Shown in pieces: positions 36,237-46,867 of a stretch of DNA of 64,000 bases (the stretch's first letter is position 1; each line of letters begins with the position of its first letter). Below the pieces are notes generated by a model. The model did not search any database and was not told where the DNA came from. It saw nothing but the letters and a program-made list of their open reading frames with translations. Source of the stretch: Paragyromitra xinjiangensis (taxonomy: Eukaryota; Ascomycota; Pezizomycetes; Pezizales; Discinaceae); contig JBCAMK010000022.1 in the NCBI GenBank assembly GCA_038503065.1, positions 1,207,119 to 1,271,118 on the forward strand, given 5' to 3'. The translations under genes were made by a program, and so were the position numbers.

Positions 36237-38865
36237 ATGACATTCTCGACGTTTTTCGACGACATGGTGCCGGGCAGGTGGGGCATACTACCATATTTAA
36301 ACACCTGCCACCAACAGTCATGCCAAAAAAAGACTCGATTCGACTTCTCGGCTGCTATTGACTGCTATCTCGAGTCCCTTAGAGCTATTATTACAGGCAA
36401 ACCTGGATCGGTTAAGGTAGTCTACGCCCAGGTGCTCTTCAATAGCTATCACGAGAAGGTACGTGATAATTCCGTCCGGTGGTATTAGCTCGGGAAGCAA
36501 TTGCGTGATGAGTTTCCGTACTTTCATTCCTTCATGCCGATATTCCGGTGTTTTTTCTCCAGCTATTTCTACTCCCCACTCCCTCAGGCTACAGATTACC
36601 TACTGGGTGTCTGTTCTCTGCTTTCATTATCTTTCTGGGCCACAGGCTACCTACTGGGTGTCTGCTCTCTGCCCTGGTAATTCCACAAGGCCGCAGATTG
36701 CCTACTGGGTGTCTGTTCTCTGCCTCTGTGATCCCGTTGGCCGCAGATTATCTACTGGGTGTCTGATCTCTGCCATGGTGATCCTAAAGGGCCACAGATT
36801 GCTTACTGGGCGTCTGCTCTCTGCCCGCGTAATCCCACTGAGCCACAGATTACCTACCGGGTGTCTGCTCTCCGCTCCAGTGGGACTGTCGGCCTCACTA
36901 ACTTTCGTGATTTAGGGTCGTTCATCCGACAGAGCTCGTGCTCATGAATGGAATCGAAGGCATAGCGACCCGCGTTCCGGCAAGACAAAGATAACAGCTT
37001 CGGGGAAACGGCCACACCAGAAACGGCGAGCGGGGCCCAAAACCATCATATACAATAATCATGGAACGATGGTTAATGGATCTGTCGAAGGCTCATCATT
37101 TAACATAAACCCGCAGCCAGATGCTTCTCTGAGCGTACAAAAAACTAGTGATGAGCAACAAAATGATAGTGATGAGGATGAGAACGAGGATGAGGATGGG
37201 GCAGATGATGGAGAGCTAGACAAGGAGGACGAATGGGAGATTGAGGATGAGTGGGAGAAAGAAGACGAAGAAGCGGTAGCCTCCACCAGTACTTCCGCGT
37301 ATTTGCGGCGCTTTTCTGACAAATGTGGAGCTGGGTATCATCAGACCACCCCCGATGAACCTGACGAATGTACATATGAAGATTCTGGGGAAGAAACTCT
37401 CGCTTCTGCAAAATTCCTCACAAGCCTTGAACGAACCTCGAGAGAATTAAAAAACAAATTGAAATTGCCGAACGGGAAATATTTAGAAGACGTCCTCATT
37501 TACTATGCTAAGACCCTCGAGAATCTCGACGTAGCACACTGGCTGATGATCGACCCAACTGATCGTCGGTTGAAGGCACTGCTCTCGTCTAATGGGTGGA
37601 AGGATAAGGCGGGAGACCAGGGGTTTAACTTACCTCAATTACCTGAAGTCCTAAGTGAACATATCTTAAAATATGCAAACGTGAGTAATTGTAGTCTTTG
37701 AAAAATTCCACTTTTTCACTGGGGAAGCTGTTAAAGGATTTGTTGTACTGTACTCAATACCTTCGGATGCGATACCGCCATGTCTTTGCCAGAATTATTC
37801 CCTCTTTTCGATCAAGTCCCCCGCTTATAGATTGGGATAGGTTACCAATAGGGCTGTATGCAAATCTATCGCCTACTCGACAGATCAGGAGTGGAATACC
37901 TCGGGTTGTGATCCTGACCAGCTTTTCCTGAAACGTTGGATAGACGACGCTTCTGACCACATGTACGTCTTTTTTCCGGCCCGGTCTGAGGGTATAAATA
38001 CTGATATCTGGACTAGGATCTCTCTGATAACCGAATCTAACGGCTTGCTTAAACAACCTCTCAATGAAGGTGCATGGGAGGGGATCTACTATCCGATACT
38101 AGATAAATGTTTCACCAATCTCGGTGAGTTTATGCTTCAGCGGTATGTTTCCCTAGATATTTTCTTTCTAGGGTTTGCTCATCTGACTCTCGTAGTAGGG
38201 ACACAATGCTGTTGGCACACGAGCACGACCCAAACCCAGTGCTCAAGTATTCTGTACGTTACGACGGGGTTCTGCACACTCGCGACATTTTCCCGCAATG
38301 CGGTAGCCGTCTCGAGTTTGCTATGATCGAGGTATCGAGAGAATTTGCCGGTTATGATTCCACAAAATGGAATGGTGACTGCACGAAGTTATATGCTGGT
38401 TGTCTTGCTATCCTACGAGACCTAAAAAAAGCGGTGAATTACCATCCCCCTACTGTAGCGAAATTGGCGGCAGCTGCGGTACTACAAGCGGGTATGTATT
38501 CCGGAACTCTGCACGTCCTTTCATGGGGTCTCTTTTACGCTACTTTGAGCGCTAATTCCCCGAATACAGGTCACATGACCGTAGTTCTTGTTGTTTCCTG
38601 TCTTGGTCCCAATTTATATTATCTTAGACGCGGTGCCCCACGAGAAGTTCCTTGCGAGGTTCAAAAGTTTGATAAGCTTGGCGATTTGCTTACCGTTATA
38701 TGGAAGGCTAGGGTGAGTGCCACCTGCGCCGTTCTGTCCTTTGATAAGACTACTAACATGTTTCAGGAAACTGTACGACGTTCCCATCAAGCAGTAAAAG
38801 AGTACTTTAACGATATTGAAAGTCGTGGGCGAGCTGTTGGACGCACGGATGCCGGTTTCCTTTAA
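36237..38865 (+). CDS. uncharacterised fungal-family protein, six exons
   Basis: Proposed exons: 36237-36458, 36916-37680, 37841-38142, 38199-38491, 38570-38712 and 38767-38865 (607 residues). All donors are GT and the phases agree. A shorter model starts at ATG 37069 (482 residues), but the frame is open and protein-like back to a TTTAG acceptor at 36915, so upstream coding is likely; exon 1 itself is the least certain. The middle is very acidic (residues about 150-200). The C-terminal 280 residues carry conserved-looking blocks: GVLHTRDIFPQCGSRLEFAM-IEVSRE, TKWNGDCTKLYAGCLAILRD, and after VLVVSCLGPNLYYLRRG the motif EVP..V..F.KL..LL..IWKA. This pattern recalls a large, expanded fungal family of unknown function in which an (E/D)...E.(S/A)R core is followed by K..D..KL; a nuclease-like fold has been suspected for such proteins, but that is inference. 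No membrane segments. Confidence 0.6.
36595..36894. repeat. minisatellite, 51-bp unit, about 5.9 copies
   Basis: Units start at 36595, 36646, 36697, 36747, 36798 and 36849 (last one partial) and share TACTGGGTGTCTG-TCTCTGCC near their start and GCCACAG at their end. The unit length is a multiple of three and encodes a 17-residue repeat in some frames, but the third copy is 50 bp, which breaks every frame. This fits its placement inside intron 1 of the gene at 36237-38865. Confidence 0.85.
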
Positions 38866-40124
38866 AATATCTTGTTGGAGTGGTTATAGTCTTAGTTTTC
38901 TTTTGTGGGTACTTGGAGGTATACGCTATGGGCTCGAGCAGCCTGCCCCTACACCTCACCACACCATCCCCCTGCTCTCGCTTTTGTTCCTGCACCAGTA
39001 GAAATCACACTTCACCAAAGGAAAGAAGCTTACTTGCGCCTGCAGTGGGTCCGAAACCTGTACTGAGACTGATTTTTACTGGTTGCTGCTTAGAGAGTCG
39101 TGCTGAGCCTTCGCCCCTTTACAATGCTGCTTCTCCTTACCCGCTATACTACCTTTGGCCTGCCAGCTCCTACAAAACCTTGCCAAGACCGCGATTTTTC
39201 GCCCCATTTCTGCTGCTGCTCTCTCCTAATTCCTGCTGCATACTTCAATTTCTACTCAGCTACTACTAGAACCGTACCATTTTCGTCCCTTTTACGCTGC
39301 TACTGCCTCTGCTTTCCCTGCTACTATAAATCCTTCCAAGTTTCTCCCCGTGATTAGGAATGTTGTAGGAGATTTTAGCTTTTCAACCTTTCCCCGTGAC
39401 CAGTAATACAAAATTATATCTGACCGAAGACGTCAAACACGCAGACTAGATTCAAATTGTCTGGCAGAGCTTGCGATTGCGAAATACGAAAAAAACCGAG
39501 TTTTCCTAAGGGTTACTCCTAGAGAAGCCTTCGAGCCTAGCAGCCTTTGGGCGTGCTCTAGAGGTGGAAGCCGCGAAAGACACAAGTACTCAAGTGAGAG
39601 TTCAAGACGGAGGGGTTTTCACGGGAACGAAGTATGTATTGGGCCTGTACCGCAGTCGAGTAGGATCGATCAATGAAGTCTTCTATTCTTTACTCCCCGA
39701 TCCCATAATTCAACACTGCACTTCCAGCAGTTACGAGTGAGATCCTGTGAATGTTAGCGCGGGTGAGAATAGGCGACGCTAACATTTTTATTAAGTGTTT
39801 TTTTGTTGGAGTGCGTAAAACCCTGTGCTTGTGGCGCTTTTTGGCTTTTTCCCTTGTTGTGCTCATGTAGGAATTTATTTATCGTTGGTTTTTTCTTGTA
39901 ATCTCTTTGCAAGTCATACCATTTTCCCATAATGAATGATCTTGAATTTGTGGCAATGGTCTCTGAGCTAAGCTTGCAATTAAATTTTATTGTCACGTTC
40001 TCTGGGTCTAAGTTGTCTTGCCACTTATGGGCGACTGATTTATCGAGGCAAAAACTTACTCATTCCAATTATACGTATGAGTCCCCAGCGAGCACTGTCG
40101 CAACTACTGAGGCTAAGGATAGCC
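38866..40124. other. intergenic between convergent genes
   Basis: Pyrimidine-rich from about 39090 to 39350, then AT-rich. The minus-strand frame at 39754-39996 is Lys-rich (MGKWYDLQRDYKKKPTINKF) and might be a transposon remnant, but no motif settles this. Confidence 0.45.
39750..39786. repeat. perfect 10-bp hairpin
   Basis: AATGTTAGCG and CGCTAACATT flank a 17-base loop, and the right arm runs into TTTTA. It lies about 340 bp beyond the 3' end of the BBE-type oxidase gene. Function unknown. Confidence 0.4.
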
Positions 40125-41760
40125 TTACCCAAGCCGTGGCACTAGTCCTCCAAAGACTCCTTTCGGATCCCACTTTTTCTTCAAATCCAACAGTTTCTCA
40201 ACTCGTTCTTGAGAACCATACGTCATCTCAGGGCTTTCATCCCCGCAATTCAAATTGACGTACGATGACAATTTCTCCCTCGAATCGCCCTCTCTGAATA
40301 GCTGCCGTACTTCGTTCCCGAATTTTGTCGCATCAGCTTCTGTGTCTAGGTCTTTGTACCAAACAACAGGGAATCTAGACTCGAGCTTGTTAGTATTAGG
40401 AAAACTTGGTGACCTGGGTGAGATAAGGGCTTTTTACGTCCAGAATTTGACATCGCGATGGGGAAATGCAGTACTCTCCAGATCTACTTCTCGAACCTTA
40501 TCCATCCCAAAGATTTCGACTATCACCGCACTTCCTGATGTATCTGGGTGTGTTTTTATAAATTCCGAGAATTTTTCGTAGATGCGAGACATTATTTTGG
40601 GTTTGATTGTCTGCACACCAGCACCGAATTGCGATTTTCTTCCACCTAGATCTCCTTGGGATTCTTCAGACGCATTAATGAGGTTGTAGGGGATTCGCTG
40701 CGTCTTTTTAAGAAGTGGGTTTATAGATAGTAGCGGCTCGAAATATACGTCGGCTTCTTCGTCACTACCGAAGAAGTGGAGAACCGTAACGATGGTGGGC
40801 TGCTAAGGCTGTTAGCAGGTGAGCGGCGGAATAATAAAAGCGCGATAACCCACTTTAAAGGCGGGTGGAGGGCAGATAATCTTCAGATAGGCGGCTCCTT
40901 GCCTGTTCCAATTAAATGTGTTGATGGCCTCAGTCAATTGCTCCAATTGCTGTTCGTTCCAGACCAGTGATCCATTCCAGATGGTACCGTCATTGCTCCC
41001 GAGTGAATTAATATTATGGGTTTTCAGTGTTACTTGTGTCACTAGACCAAATCTTTGGCCAGCACCCCTAAGCGCCCAAAAAAGGTCGGCATTTTCACTG
41101 TTTGAAGTAGTGATTAACTGTCCCTCAGCTGTGATTACCCGTGCTGAGAGAAGATTGTCTATCATCATTCCGTGTTTGCTTTGAAGAGGTCCAAGTCCAC
41201 CACCTAGGATCGCTCCTGTAACCCCAACTTTGTCGCACGTTCCTGTGACTGGAGATTCGTAGACGGTCAGCGGCCACGTACCTCATGCTAGAATATCACA
41301 TGTAGTTGACCGCTTACCAGCACACCGTCCTTTCTTAAAGACGGCAGAAATAACATCCTCCACTAGTGTACCGCCTTCAATATCAGCGGTCGTCTCATGC
41401 GCATTGACTTTATTGAAATTTGTGAGGTCGATGATAATTCCCCCCTTCCCAATGGTGCAGAACACACTGTGGCCACCCCCTTTCACAGCAAATGGAACTG
41501 ATCTTGACATTGCCCACGAAACCTAAAATGACACATAAGTTTTATAAACTAGTAATATTCATGAGCTAGCCTACTGTTTCGACTGCATCATTCTCCGTAA
41601 AAACTTTCACTACCGCTGAAGGTTCTTTTCTGTTGAATCCAGACCATGATGTGAAAAATTTCTCGAAATCTTCAGGACTTGAAATATGGTGAATGGATGC
41701 CAATGAGCTCAACCTTGGTCCAAGATTCTGGAAAATATCGGCAGTGAATCTATCAGTCAT
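40125..41760 (-). CDS. BBE-type FAD-linked oxidoreductase
   Basis: Five exons, 41575-41760, 41318-41522, 40854-41242, 40438-40799 and 40125-40374; 463 residues. Introns are 52-75 bp with in-phase joins (donors GTAGGC, GTAAGC, GTGGGT, GTAAAA; a TACTAAC branch site in the last). Berberine-bridge-type enzymes oxidise diverse natural products or sugars with covalently bound FAD. The FAD-binding PCMH domain has VKGGGHS with His80, the usual 8-alpha attachment residue, and GTCDKVGVTGAILGGGLGPL with Cys133, the usual second attachment residue, so bicovalent FAD is plausible. ENADLFWALRGAG is the family signature. The C-terminal BBE motif appears as a Tyr-Val-Asn segment (SYVNLNCGD) and the end as LKKKWDPKGVF. 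No signal peptide, so intracellular. Neighbours give no pathway context. The gene appears intact once the introns are removed. Confidence 0.88.
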
Positions 41761-42313
41761 TTCTTTGTACTTGGGTTCGTTTTCACTTGTTTGACTTTGC
41801 CTTTCAATGGCGATTTCTTTGTCGCCGGATGGATGATTTACAAGCTAGAAAGATTTCCTCTTCCTTTCTATGTGGTAATTGAAAGTTAACTGGGTCTTCA
41901 TTCTAAACGACTAATCTGGAGATTTACCCCGCTCTGAAGTTGTATGAGTAAGCACCTCAGATCCACAAACTAAAAACCAATTGCAACAGTTCGCGGACTC
42001 GTAGATTCTCCTCGTGTTATTACCTGTAGGACTGAACTGCGGATTCTGTCGTGCATATACATCTATGCGGGCCTGCCCCTGAAAAGGATATCAAATAATA
42101 TCCTTTCACACATTCTACGTTGAGCATTGCTTGTGTTTAAAAGGTTTTTGTACTGCTAAATCTAAGACGAATCCTCCACCGCCTAGTATTTCATAGTTAG
42201 ACTGATTTACTCAATGTAGTTCTTGCACTACATGTAGTACCGGCTAAGTTCTAATTTTGTTTCTTTGTAGGGAAGGGGGTCAACTGATCAAACCCTAGCC
42301 CTGGGGAACTTTC

Positions 42314-43649
42314 CTAAGATGATCTTGCTACACACGTGAGACAATGAAATGTAACTTTTTGCCCTGCTAAGGAGGAGCAATGAAGGTTATAGATTTTTGC
42401 ATAAGTTACGCTGGTTGGGAGATAGGAGCCCAAGCCGCGGAGCTTGGGGATATGGTTTTGTGGCGGCCAAGGGATCTTTTGAGAAATGATAGATGCGATG
42501 GCCACGAGATTGCTGGGGTTGGGATACTCAACGGCAGCGGGAATGGGCTCTTTTGGGTTCACATCCTGCTGTTGGTGGTAGTAGGTTTGTCGATAGAGAC
42601 GGCCTTTTGGAGATACCAGAATAGAGAGAATTATCAGGGAAGGGTTGGTGCTGGAATATGTTCGTATGAGGGAGTAGACAAGGGTACCGCCTGATCTATC
42701 GTGTGGGATAGTGCGGTTTCATATTTCAAGGGGATTTTGTAGAGCTGTATCCCGAGAACCCCATCATATGGCCTTTGGAGAAGATGCGTTGATATTCTAG
42801 AAAAATCCTTCGCCCTTCTGACAGGCTAGGATTAGCACTATCATTGATAGGGAGGGAGAAAGGAACTTCCGAGTAAGACCCTGGACATAATCGGTGACTG
42901 GATATCTATCATATCAAGTCTCGAACCAATTGTGATAACCGGCTCTTTTGTCGAGTACGAAGTTGGCCATCGTCAAAACCCAGATGATCGTAATATAACC
43001 GTGTAAGCTGGTAGCTTCGGGTCAATTTTTGTTTCTGCGACTCCGGGAATGAGGATGAAGTCTGCTATGGCTAGCTCCTGGGTTTTTATTGTCTGGTACA
43101 GTGTCTTGGAAAGATGAAACTGATAAGGGAGGAGAATAGTCGTATTGATTCTCCCTCAATTTTCCTCAATGAGATAATCCACCGTCCTAAAGTCGTGATA
43201 CTCTAGGCTTAAGCCTAGCGTACGGTGATGTCGGTAGTCTTCGCAATCTCACTATATCCTGCGTTAGTGTGGGGGGGGGGAAACCGAGGCAAACTTCGTC
43301 GACTCAAATAATGTGGTGTGGTAAGGTCATCCATCAACAATTCAGCCAGAACAGCCAGAATTAGTGGGCCGGCAGAGAGAGATACGGTGTTTCCGATATC
43401 CTCTGGGACCAAAGTTCTCGTGATGAGCCAGTATGGAAACGGGGTAAGACTGACATAAGATAAATGGGGAGGTTTAGTACTACTATTCCTGGCCGTAGTT
43501 GGTGCTGAAACTGCTTGGCAGCCGGTTCTGTCGTTGGTTCTGGTAGTTTTATACAGTGTCTGCAGCAGCAGTGTGATACCCGTTGAATAAGGAAAATTTG
43601 GTAATGGCAGCCACCCAGTAAATGTCAGTCCGATCTCTACTAATTGCAA
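42314..43649 (-). pseudogene. possible decayed membrane-protein gene
   Basis: Several minus-strand pieces look like coding sequence but do not join. 43215-43649 encodes hydrophobic blocks (LTFTGWLPLPNF; TVSLSAGPLILAVLAELLM). A piece near 42980-43110 reads LAIADFILIPGVAETKIDPK. A third near 42314-42690 reads LVYSLIRTYSSTNPSLIILS and ends LVAIASIISQKIPWPP. Stops and frame changes separate them and few good splice signals were found. No family could be named. Confidence 0.25.
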
Positions 43650-43754
43650 GCGAACGAGAGAACGATGATGTGAAGCGAAGATCTTTGAATTAAACTATAT
43701 ACAGTTAAAAACTTTGATGAAATGGAAAGGAATAACTGGAAGAGTATAAGGGAA

Positions 43755-43875
43755 AATGGAACAGAAAAGAAAAGAGAAAAGGAAACAGAAGAGAAGACAG
43801 AAAAGAAAACAGAAGAGAGGACAGAAGAGAGGACAGAAAAGAAAAGAGAAAAGAGAAAAAAAATTAGAAATAAAT
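43755..43875. repeat. purine-rich low-complexity tract
   Basis: About 120 bp almost entirely of A and G with scattered ACAG, built from short variants of ACAGAAGAGAGG and ACAGAAAAGAAA in tandem. It is likely slippage-derived and able to form triplex or R-loop structures. The Lys/Arg/Gln-rich reading frame through it is a composition artefact. Confidence 0.8.
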
Positions 43876-45630
43876 AAAAGGTATGTAGAGGGCGCTTCTT
43901 GCACGTATGCAGAAGGAGCTTGCCTGGTCACCATTACTGGCTGCAATAGCCAGTTTTCCGGATCCAAGAGGCTCAAACCCACATTAATCTATTACACGAG
44001 CTTGGAGAAACTTATAGAAGCGTTTGTTACCCCCCACTTCCACAACGACCGGAGTCAAGGCCAGCCTAGGACCAGCGGAGCAGACAAAAGTCATCAGGTC
44101 CCATTTCGCCCACCCCTAAAGTCTCCGCGACGTCAACCCTTCCGAGTTGGGCCACTTCAACCCTTCAAGCAGGGTGCAGCGATCAAGTCGTGTGAGGGAA
44201 AGGTAGTTCTCCACCCACACAAGCCGCGTATGAGGAGAGAAGGAAAGATGGGGGAGGAGAGGGGTATTTATATTATGGAAAGCGGCCAATTTCACTGACG
44301 AATGTCTTGGCTGTTAATAGATTTATTCAGAGGGAATATTAATAACCTTGGCGTTATTACCATTACCTACTATAAAGAAAGTCACAGTGGTCGAATACAT
44401 TCTATGCAGATCCTTGCTGGTATCTAGTTGACCAATTTCCTTAAAAAGTTAGTCCATTCGAGGACGTAGAATGGTTCCCAGAATCTGATGGATGGGATGC
44501 GTATGAAATAAAACGAAAGTAGCCACCGTAACATCCTATCGTCACTGTAAGATTGGTATCGTCACTTACATGAACCAAGGTCAGCTGAGTCCGTGTGCCG
44601 ATCAATTATCTATCGACCAAGGGCATAGTCTTCTCTAGGTTTCCAGGTCGGTCGAAGCCTTTTCTCTTAACTTCAATCCGAGATTTTCGATTTCATTTAC
44701 CTATCACCATTAAGTCCAGGGGATAGATTGCAGAGGTAGTGAATAGGCGTGATTTATTATGTACATGTATGTAACATTGCTGGGAGACAAAGAAAATCGA
44801 GCAATGTAGCCAACAAAACACTCAACGCATCGGCGCATCAGCGAAATTAACAACCGCAAAAACAATGGTCTTCTTGAAAGTATAAAAAGTATTTGCTCGG
44901 GGGAGTAAATACGCCCTATAGAGGGTTCGCTCAAAGGTCGCCGTTATAGTTAGGATTGGTGGCTGTGTGAGTTCATACTGGTCGGTTATTGTCCCCGACA
45001 ATACAAACAAGATTACATTATATTGGCACAGATTTATGGGAATGACTTGCTGCTTGTATTGCAGACGACAAATATTGGTGAATGTGTTGATGTTAAGTCT
45101 GCTTCCTCGCTGATTATGATATACGTGTATAGCCCGCTAGAATCACCAGCAGTCACTCGCGTGGAGTGATGTTACCCGGCCTTTCCATGTACTCAGCTCT
45201 GAAGCACTCAGTTGACTTCAGCCCGTGTTGGCATTTGTCTAAATGTGTAACTATTCTGGGATTCTCTCATTATACGGAATCTTTCTCTGAATTCAGGTGC
45301 ATCGATAAAGTACAGACTTTAGCTTGAATTGCTTATAATAACTGGGTTGGGGGTGTTTAGTGATCTCGAATTTTAGGGAGAATCTTTCTCTAGGGATCAT
45401 AGAAGGTCTCCAGTCACCAACGCTACGTATCATGGATAGTCCTCAGGGCTTTACGACTGAGAATCAGATACCAAGCCTGGTCCCAGCATTCTCTTCGTCG
45501 GGAGTCCCACAATCTACTCCTAGGGTCCTTATTGCTTGGGCGCAACGGAATATTAATCGTGCTGCAGTCGCTCTTGGCTAGATGACGAATTGGGCAATTC
45601 CGCAAAAGTTAAATTCTCAGACCCGGATTC

Positions 45631-45724
45631 AAATGTGACCAGATCGCCAGCGCTCCCCGCATTTGAGGGTGCCCCTGTCATGCACGGGTTGGAGGTATCA
45701 ATCTCGATCTTCCAGGTCACATTT
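45631..45724. repeat. imperfect inverted repeat
   Basis: AAATGTGACC at the left and GGTCACATTT at the right, with the match continuing inward as AGATCG/CGATCT after a four-base gap, around a spacer of about 60 bp. Function unknown. Confidence 0.45.
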
Positions 45725-46111
45725 AAGTTCTACTCTCCGTGATAACCGAATACTTCTGCAAACTTTGTCGCTTATTACTCCTAGTGAGATCGGAATTATA
45801 AATAATTATGATTAGGTAGGAGATGTTTAATAATACCTCGCCTAGGCAGAGGTAGTTGAGCTGAAAGCCATATCTTCTCATGTTCTCCCCAAAGAACCCT
45901 AACCCTGTCTGACCGAGATCGCACAACGGAGAAAGAAATCAACAGTGCGATTACTTACTGGGCCAGCGCAGTGGGGGCGATGATTTATGGGCTTGGATTG
46001 TGATGAAAACTCCCTCACATCATACCGTAAATTGTAGAGTAGTTACATGTCCTACAGAAAATCATGTAATTGACATAGCAATGAAATGAATGAGATAATC
46101 AAAACACAGCT

Positions 46112-46867
46112 TTAACAAAGTTCCCAGTCATCAAAGTGACCTCCCTCAACCCAAATTACGTGCTCAAGTCCTTCGTTCCCCTGGTAATCCCATGACGTTC
46201 CAAACATTCCAAGCAAATTGTGGAACGTCCAATCTCCTGGGGTATCGGCCTTCGTGGTCAGTTTGTTGTCAACGCCCCTGGTCACAAACATCTCTGCATT
46301 TCCTCGAGAGTCAGTGGAATCGGCCCGTATCGGGAATCGTCGTTCGTCGGTGGAAATACGGATAGGATCGGATCGTATCAGGACCCTTCGGTCGTCGTCG
46401 GTGGTGCCTATGACGCGGATGCGGAACTTTGTCTTTTTCTGTCGTGATGCGAGGATCCGGTTATTATGGGAATGGAACCAGTATATTTCGGGTTGTCGTA
46501 TATTGCGTATGAAGTATGTGCCATTGTTGACCCAATCTGGCCCTGGGATGCTCGGAGCGACGGTCCAGTAACGCTCTTCTGTATTCCACAAACGTGTCGC
46601 CGTGACCGCACTCCTGATGCTGAGCGGCAGTGTCTTATCGCGCATGATAAGGGTTATCAGGACTTCTGGGCTGTTGACAGCATCGTAACACCAGTACTGG
46701 GGTGTTATCCGCTTCAGGGATGAGAATTTCCATAAGCCGGTGATGTTCTCAAACTCCCGGTAGAGCTCGTCCGCAGCGTAACGAGATGCGCATGTCAATA
46801 GCTGACGGCCTATCTCTCCGGTGATACCGTCCCGGACCCATACCATGTAAACGTAGTAAAGACCCAT
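46112..46867 (-). CDS. orphan protein with a beta-trefoil-like segment
   Basis: One uninterrupted frame of 251 codons starting MGLYYVYMVWVRDGITGEIG, the longest single-exon frame between 41.8 and 52.7 kb. Around residues 92-152 the order W-N-T-E-E-R-Y-W-T-V-A, then NNGTYFIRNIRQPEIYW, then ILASRQKKTKFRIRV resembles one lobe of a ricin-B/agglutinin-type beta-trefoil (dGtY.IrN ... I..S ... T.F.I). A looser echo follows near residues 205-240 (DWTFHNLLGMFGTSWDYQG). No signal peptide or membrane segment. If the fold is right the protein may bind carbohydrate, as intracellular fungal lectins do, but sugar-binding residues cannot be assigned. No introns were needed. The start could also be a later Met, but none is better placed. 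Confidence 0.6.
   Translation of the reverse strand: MGLYYVYMVWVRDGITGEIGRQLLTCASRYAADELYREFENITGLWKFSSLKRITPQYWCYDAVNSPEVLITLIMRDKTLPLSIRSAVTATRLWNTEERYWTVAPSIPGPDWVNNGTYFIRNIRQPEIYWFHSHNNRILASRQKKTKFRIRVIGTTDDDRRVLIRSDPIRISTDERRFPIRADSTDSRGNAEMFVTRGVDNKLTTKADTPGDWTFHNLLGMFGTSWDYQGNEGLEHVIWVEGGHFDDWELC

Larger units (their letters stand above)
41761..46111. other. gene-poor interval
   Basis: About 4.3 kb upstream of the BBE-type gene. It contains a possible degenerate membrane-protein gene (42314-43649, minus), a purine-rich tract (43755-43875), an imperfect hairpin (45631-45724), TACATGTA at 42229 and 44762, a G-run at 43268, and a telobox at 45895-45906. No other supported gene. Confidence 0.45.

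Noticed and set aside
31287..41760. Biosynthetic gene cluster built on the GMC and BBE-type oxidoreductases
   Set aside because: No backbone synthase, transporter or regulator lies between or beside them, and the genes are 7 kb apart with an unrelated gene between.
43756..44298. 180-codon frame starting with Lys/Arg/Gln repeats
   Set aside because: It begins in a purine-rich slippage tract; the repeat residues follow from composition, and the rest has no motif or splice support.
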